DNA from: Rhizoclosmatium globosum
Taxonomy: Eukaryota > Chytridiomycota > Chytridiomycetes > Chytridiales > Chytriomycetaceae
Length of the DNA: 64,000 nucleotides
Direction of reading: 5' to 3'
Assembly: GCA_002104985.1 (NCBI GenBank)
Contig: MCGO01000044.1
Coordinates: 282,224-346,223, forward strand
The notes below the pieces were generated by a model. It was not told the DNA's origin, ran no database searches, and saw only the letters and a list, made by a program, of their open reading frames with translations. The position numbers were made by a program, and so were the translations under genes. Below are positions 58,670-64,000 of this stretch, in pieces (within the stretch, counting starts at the first letter, position 1; the number at the start of each line of letters is the position of its first letter).

Positions 58670-58915
58670 GTCCTCCAACAATGTCCTGTGATACTGTCCT
58701 CCAAGAGCGTCCTCCAACAGCATCCTCCAGGTTACTGTCCTCCAACAGCGTCCTCCTGTGTTACCGTCCTCCAACAGCGTCCTCCTGTGTTACCGTCCTC
58801 CAACAGCGTCCTGTGTTACCGTCCTCTAACAGCGTCCTGTGTTACCGTCCTCCAACAGCGTCTTGTGTTACCGTCCTCCAACAGCGTCCTCCAACAGCAA
58901 CCGATGCTACTGTCC
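58670..58915 (+). repeat. 13-bp minisatellite, array 3
   Basis: CGTCCTCCAACAG and CGTCCTGTGTTAC units again, between the dioxygenase-like and H3-tail-like genes. Confidence 0.9.
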
Positions 58916-59028
58916 TTTTGACTCTGCAACATTCCTCTGTCCTATTCTATTTTTAATAACATGATTTGTTTTAAATCTACCGGCATTTATTTGTCCTGTT
59001 TAAATTCAAGAGTTGAACACCAAATCCA

Positions 59029-60146
59029 ATGAAAAGAACCGCACAGACTGCAAGACGGAGCACTGGAGGCAAAGCTCCAAGAAAGAGGATTGAAACAAAA
59101 GCAATCAAAACAGCAGCAAAGAAGCGTGGCCCAAGGAATCCTGGAGACTCTGCAGTCACAGGACCTCGGGGAGATATCATATCTCAAATAGTGGGTATTG
59201 CAGGGTCTGACAGCCAAGGATCCAGCTCGGTTCATCAAGGATCTATTACAGTTGCTCTTGAAGCAATGAACAGGATCATACAGTATGGCTGTGTTTCAGC
59301 AGTGGGTGATCCCCTTAACATCACATCCAACATGTCCAAAGTTCCTTTCTATAACTTTGGAGACTTGAAAGCAGCGTTTCCGATTACCGAAAATGCGCCA
59401 TTCTTGGATGGTTTGCCAGCCAACGGATTTTATGAGCGCATTGGTGTAAATGAACAAAGGGTTGTCATGGAGCAAAGTTTGGCATTTATTAGTGCAAAAC
59501 AGAAACAGCTTGAGTTTGCATCAATGTCAGAGGTGTCTAAAGTGGAATGGACAGATTGCACTTTTGCAGGGATTGACTTTAGAAAAAAAGTGATGACAAC
59601 CCTCAAGGACAAAGGAATGGTTATGGTCCATGTCATTTCTCAGACCAAGCGCAAGTAAGATACAGTTCATTTTGTTGTTGTGTTAACAGTTGTTTCAGTG
59701 GTCGTAACTCTGCCCCAACACACTCTACCATCATTGTGATTGAAGAAGATTCTATTCTCCTGTTTCAGCCTCACTTTCTTGGGGAATCTTGGCCAAGATC
59801 CAGTGTAGGCTTACTATCAGAACTTCCAGCTCGCTGCACAAGAAACATTTATGTCACAAATGGCCATCAGTCCATCACCAATGATTGCTCCTATCATTGC
59901 TTGGATTTTATCCGGTACTATGCAGCCCTTCCAACTAACCATGGCCACCCACGATGCCAAGCAAGAAGATATGAACGTGCTGTTGTAAAGTGTGAATATC
60001 CTCAAAAATCAAAGGCTCTATTCTGCAAATTTCAAAGTACTGATGGCTTTAAGAAAAGTTGGGATGCATTTGATGAAAGTATTGAAGAAATACTACTTGA
60101 GAAAATTGAGCAATCAGAGAACCCAAATGATCTCAATTATGAATGA
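59029..60146 (+). CDS. protein with a histone H3 tail-like N-terminus, 360 aa
   Basis: Exons 59029-59654 and 59690-60146 (35-bp intron) keep frame for 360 residues. After Met the protein reads KRTAQTARRSTGGKAPRK, the H3 tail in perfect register: 18 of the first 24 positions match H3, including S10, T11, G12, G13, K14, P16, R17, K18 and K23. K4 is Ala and K9 is Arg. A further basic stretch follows to residue ~35. The remainder (~320 residues, with GSITVALEAMNRIIQYG and CSYHCLDFIRYYAALP) does not look like a histone fold. I infer an H3-tail mimic that recruits or blocks chromatin readers and writers; not a histone replacement. Confidence 0.75.
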
Positions 60147-60235
60147 TACACTAAATTCTCCATTTAATTGAGCCTTTGTTTTCTCAGTAAAACACAAATT
60201 AATCAAACAATCTATTTTTAATGTCTGAAAATACG

Positions 60236-61715
60236 GAACTGGTCAATTATATGTATTTCTTTATGATTTAATAGTTTGATTCAGTTTTTGAGCTTGCCAT
60301 CCTTTTGTGGTTCACGTGTACTTGACACCAATGTAGTTGCAAGGGAACAGAGAATATCCGAATGCTGTAAATGCAGAAACTAGTCAATTATATGTATTTC
60401 TTTATGATTTAATAGTTTGATTCAGTTTTTGAGCTTGCCATCCTTTTGTGGTTCACGTGTACTTGACACCAATGTAGTTGCAAGGGAACAGAGAATATCC
60501 GAATGCTGTAAATGCAGAAACTAGTCAATTATATGTATTTCTTTATGATTTAATAGTTTGATTCAGTTTTTGAGCTTGCCATCCTTTTGTGGTTCACGTG
60601 TACTTGACACCAATGTAGTTGCAAGGGAACAGAGAATATCCGAATGCTGTAAATGCAGAAACTAGTCAATTATATGTATTTCTTTATGATTTAATAGTTT
60701 GATTCAGTTTTTGAGCTTGCCATCCTTTTGTGGTTCACGTGTACTTGACACCAATGTAGTTGCAAGGGAACAGAGAATATCCGAATGCTGTAAATGCAGA
60801 AACTAGTCAATTATATGTATTTCTTTATGATTTAATAGTTTGATTCAGTTTTTGAGCTTGCCATCCTTTTGTGGTTCACGTGTACTTGACACCAATGTAG
60901 TTGCAAGGGAACAGAGAATATCCGAATGCTGTAAATGCAGAAACTAGTCAATTATATGTATTTCTTTATGATTTAATAGTTTGATTCAGTTTTTGAGCTT
61001 GCCATCCTTTTGTGGTTCACGTGTACTTGACACCAATGTAGTTGCAAGGGAACAGAGAATATCCGAATGCTGTAAATGCAGAAACTAGTCAATTATATGT
61101 ATTTCTTTATGATTTAATAGTTTGATTCAGTTTTTGAGCTTGCCATCCTTTTGTGGTTCACGTGTACTTGACACCAATGTAGTTGCAAGGGAACAGAGAA
61201 TATCCGAATGCTGTAAATGCAGAAACTAGTCAATTATATGTATTTCTTTATGATTTAATAGTTTGATTCAGTTTTTGAGCTTGCCATCCTTTTGTGGTTC
61301 ACGTGTACTTGACACCAATGTAGTTGCAAGGGAACAGAGAATATCCGAATGCTGTAAATGCAGAAACTAGTCAATTATATGTATTTCTTTATGATTTAAT
61401 AGTTTGATTCAGTTTTTGAGCTTGCCATCCTTTTGTGGTTCACGTGTACTTGACACCAATGTAGTTGCAAGGGAACAGAGAATATCCGAATGCTGTAAAT
61501 GCAGAAACTAGTCAATTATATGTATTTCTTTATGATTTAATAGTTTGATTCAGTTTTTGAGCTTGCCATCCTTTTGTGGTTCACGTGTACTTGACGCCAA
61601 TGTAGTTGCAAGGGAACAGAGAATATCCGAATGCTGTAAATGCAGAAACAAGTCAATTATATGTATTTCTTTATGATTTGATAGTATGATTCAGTTTTTG
61701 TGCTTGCCATCTTTT
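60236..61715 (+). repeat. 141-bp tandem repeat, about 10.5 copies
   Basis: The unit containing TAGTCAATTATATGTATTTC recurs at 60381, 60522, 60663 and onward every 141 bp with near-identical copies; the first and last units are more diverged. It contains stops in all frames and no promoter motif I can name. It is unrelated in sequence to the 141-bp array at 55922-56760. Confidence 0.93.
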
Positions 61716-61729
61716 TTTATCACAGAGTG

Positions 61730-62510
61730 CGTCCTGCAACAGAGTCCTGCAACATAGTCCTGTTACACAGTCCTGCAACAGCGTCCTCTAAGAGCGTCCT
61801 GTGACAGCGTCCTGCATATGAGACAAAAAAATTTCATCAGCCATTTGGCATCCTCCGCACTCTTTTGCCTGGTCCATACTGGTACTTACTTCAGTTTGAT
61901 CCCTTGTCTCTAACGTTCTTTAATACTCTATCCTTTCATTATCCTTTCCTGTCTTTCAGTCTGTGGTCTACCTCTTCTATTGTTCATTGCTCGATATTGT
62001 TCTGCCTTGCATTCAGCATCCTACGTCCTGCTCTTTCCTGGCAAAGTCCTGCAACACAGTCCTGCAACACAGTCCTGCAACACAGTCCTGCAACACAGTC
62101 CTGCAACTCCGTCCTGCAACTCCGTCCTGCAACTCCGTCCTGCAACTCTGTTCTCAACACAGTCCTGCAACACCGTCCTGCAACAGAGTCCTGTTACACC
62201 GTCCTTCAACAGAGTCCTGTTACACCGTCCTGCAACACCGTCCTGCGACACCGTCCTGCAACAGAGTCCTGTTACACAGTCCTGCAACTCCGTCCTGCAA
62301 CAGAGTCCTGTTACACCGTCCTTCAACAGAGTCCTGTTACACTGTCCTGCAACACCGTCCTGCGACACCGTCCTGCAACAGAGTCCTGTTACACAGTCCT
62401 GCAACTCCGTCCTGCAACAGAGTCCTGTTACACCGTCCTGCAACACACTCCTGCAACAGCGTCCTGCAACACAGTCCTGCAACAGAGTCCTGTTACACCA
62501 TTTGATATAC
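61730..62510 (+). repeat. 13-bp minisatellite, array 4 (CAGTCCTGCAACA type)
   Basis: Units CAGTCCTGCAACA, CCGTCCTGCAACT and GAGTCCTGTTACA repeat in a 13-bp register. A non-repeat gap lies at about 61815-62040. Long overlapping frames here are artefacts. Confidence 0.9.
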
Positions 62511-62623
62511 CTGCAACTGCATCCTGGTCCTTCTTCTCCTTTTTTCTCTCTCTTTGTACTCCCACAAAGGTATGAGGGGTTATTTAAACTCAATGTATCA
62601 CTTATTCCAATAAATAGAATATA

Positions 62624-63877
62624 ATGGCCCAGGCTCCAACTCGCATTCTACAATGGGATGGCCCTCCTGCAAGACCAACAGGGCTGCATGTAATGGTTGA
62701 AGGACAAGAATTTTCATATGGAATCAATACTGTAAGTTTATTATTACTGCAGTACCTGCTGCAATACTTAATCAACCCCTTTAGTGCCCTGGAGGGAGAG
62801 CAAATTCTCAACCCTGTACTAACCATCGAGACCGGGAAATTTGGACACATACCACTTTGAGCAGACTCAGTCCTTTGGCTGATCAGATCAATAATGTTAT
62901 TGGAGATCTGCCAGTTTTACTCTGGATGGTCACAAAAGACAACAAACAGAAACAAATGCGAAAGTATTGCTGCAATGCCCATAAAAAAAGGCATCCACTA
63001 AATGTGGGCGGTGATGACCAAGTACAAGGACAGATTGAGCAAGACCAGGGGCTCCAAGATCCTGAACAGGAACAATTGGCCCATCCCCCACTGATTCAAG
63101 AACAGGCCCAACAACTCCAGGTACAAGAACAGTTTGCACAGGCCCCAGAACAGCAGCAAGTTTTACTAAATCAAGTTCCACATGCTGACCAAGCTATATC
63201 TGTACCACAGAGTGAACCTGGAACACTAAATCAAAACCCACACCCAAATGTTGTTCAGGAAATACCTCAGCCACAGTTGCATGAAGATCAAACTGGGCCA
63301 CAATGTCCAAACTCACCCCAAAATCGTCTTCAGGAACTACCTCAGTCTGAGCTTCATGTTCTTTTACAACCTGTAACATATCAGCATGTGCCACAAGCAC
63401 GTCACCATCAACTTCAAAGTCAAGGTCTTGCACAACCATCCCAACTACAACCTTATCGTCAGCCAGCCACATCCTTAACTCAAATACAAGGATCTGAACA
63501 AGGTCAAGGTGCTTCTTTTGGGCCATCTCTTTATCAAGGACATACCCAGCAACAGCAAGCCGATTTACTTCTTTACTTTAGTGAAACACAGAAGACTTCT
63601 CAGTCTTCTTCTCATCAACCTTTTCCGATGCAATTGGGTAATTTTGGCAATGTGAGCAACAGAATCTTGGTTTTTGTGTATGGCTAACTTTGATTTGAAG
63701 CCATACTTCAACCACTCTATTCAAGAGCAAGAAAGTTTACAACTTCGCCAAGAAGTTACCCAACTGAAAACAATGCTAAATCAAGCCCTTACCAGAATTG
63801 CTATGCTTGAAGAAAATAGATCATCAGCTCTAGGTAAGCAGAGTGTTATTAGCAATGAATTCTTCCTGACGTTATGA
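62624..63877 (+). CDS. Gln-rich protein with C-terminal coiled coil, telomere-proximal
   Basis: Exons 62624-62731, 62785-63651 and 63701 onward keep frame. The N-terminal ~110 residues include several Cys/His (NTCPGG, QPCTNHRD, YCCNAHKKRH) and may bind zinc. Residues ~115-320 are dominated by Q with P, E and H, like activation or aggregation-prone domains. The last exon begins PYFNHSIQEQESLQLRQEVT and forms a leucine-zipper-like coil. It stops at 63877, or a further 45-bp GT-AG intron (63834-63878) joins an exon that runs into the TTAGGG-like repeats. A regulatory role is inferred from composition only. Confidence 0.6.
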
Positions 63878-63878
63878 G

Positions 63879-64000
63879 GGTTAGGGTCACCACTTTTTGG
63901 ATCAACATTGAATCAAGGAGGCTTTTTCCCAGCTGTGGATAGGGTTAAGGTTAGGATTAGGGTTAGGGCTAAGGTTAAGGCTAAGGTTTAGGGCCAGGGT
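63879..64000 (+). repeat. degenerate telomeric repeats (TTAGGG variants)
   Basis: GGGTTAGGG at about 63879-63887 and, from 63940, successive GGGTTAAG, GTTAGG, ATTAGG, GTTAGG, GCTAAG and TTTAGG units. The G-rich strand runs rightward, as expected if the chromosome end lies to the right; an interstitial tract is the alternative. Confidence 0.75.

Noticed and set aside
59029..60146. True histone H3 gene
   Set aside because: Only the tail matches; the remaining ~320 residues lack the H3 core helices and known core motifs.
60236..61715. CRISPR-like array
   Set aside because: There are no unique spacers; the full 141-bp unit repeats, and the genome is eukaryotic.
61865..62624. ORFs of 180-236 codons on both strands
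   Set aside because: Both strands are open only across the CAGTCCTGCAACA array; no non-repeat domain.

Overview
The window looks like subtelomeric or otherwise accessory nuclear DNA of a eukaryotic microbe, most likely an early-diverging (chytrid-like) fungus. The lineage call is inference. It rests on short GT-AG introns (mostly about 35-60 bp) in nearly every gene, TTAGGG-type telomeric motifs, a Tad1/I-like LINE with RNase H, a MULE transposase, Ty1/copia remnants and a fungal-type prolyl iminopeptidase. No rRNA, CRISPR or bacterial operon is visible. All gene models below were spliced by eye; the reading frame closes across the introns for most of them, and exceptions are stated.

Left part (1-27.2 kb). 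A segmental duplication places two copies of the same block at 1-4.95 kb and 22.5-27.2 kb: a prolyl iminopeptidase gene (+), an ankyrin/Sel1-repeat gene (-) and an inverted iminopeptidase remnant (-). Between the copies lie two unrecognised minus-strand genes (5.36-7.46 kb), a 13-exon EF-hand gene (7.68-10.17 kb), a 4.3-kb segment carrying an alpha-kinase gene and a DDE-integrase gene that sits inside a broken LINE, a GCAAACA satellite (16.4-17.8 kb), and a PPR gene split by a MULE transposase.

Middle (27.2-50.6 kb). A five-exon gene joins an E2/UBC-like domain to a kinase C-lobe without a visible catalytic core (28.4-30.8 kb). The rest is retroelements: copia protease debris, a decayed LINE whose 5' end touches TTAGGG repeats, a full-length LINE of about 9.4 kb with a 20-bp target-site duplication, another ORF ending near TTAGGG repeats, and a copia RNase H remnant.

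Right part (50.6-64 kb). Five or six spliced genes are separated by 13-bp GTCCTG-type minisatellites and two different tandem arrays that both have a 141-bp period. They include a putative 2-oxoglutarate/Fe(II) dioxygenase reminiscent of fungal TET/JBP proteins, a 957-residue unrecognised protein, a Q-rich coiled-coil protein running into degenerate telomeric repeats, and a 360-residue protein whose N-terminus copies the histone H3 tail in perfect register, with the K4 and K9 positions replaced. This cluster is my best candidate for an undescribed system: a telomere-proximal, possibly selfish, chromatin-directed gene cluster. That role is inference.
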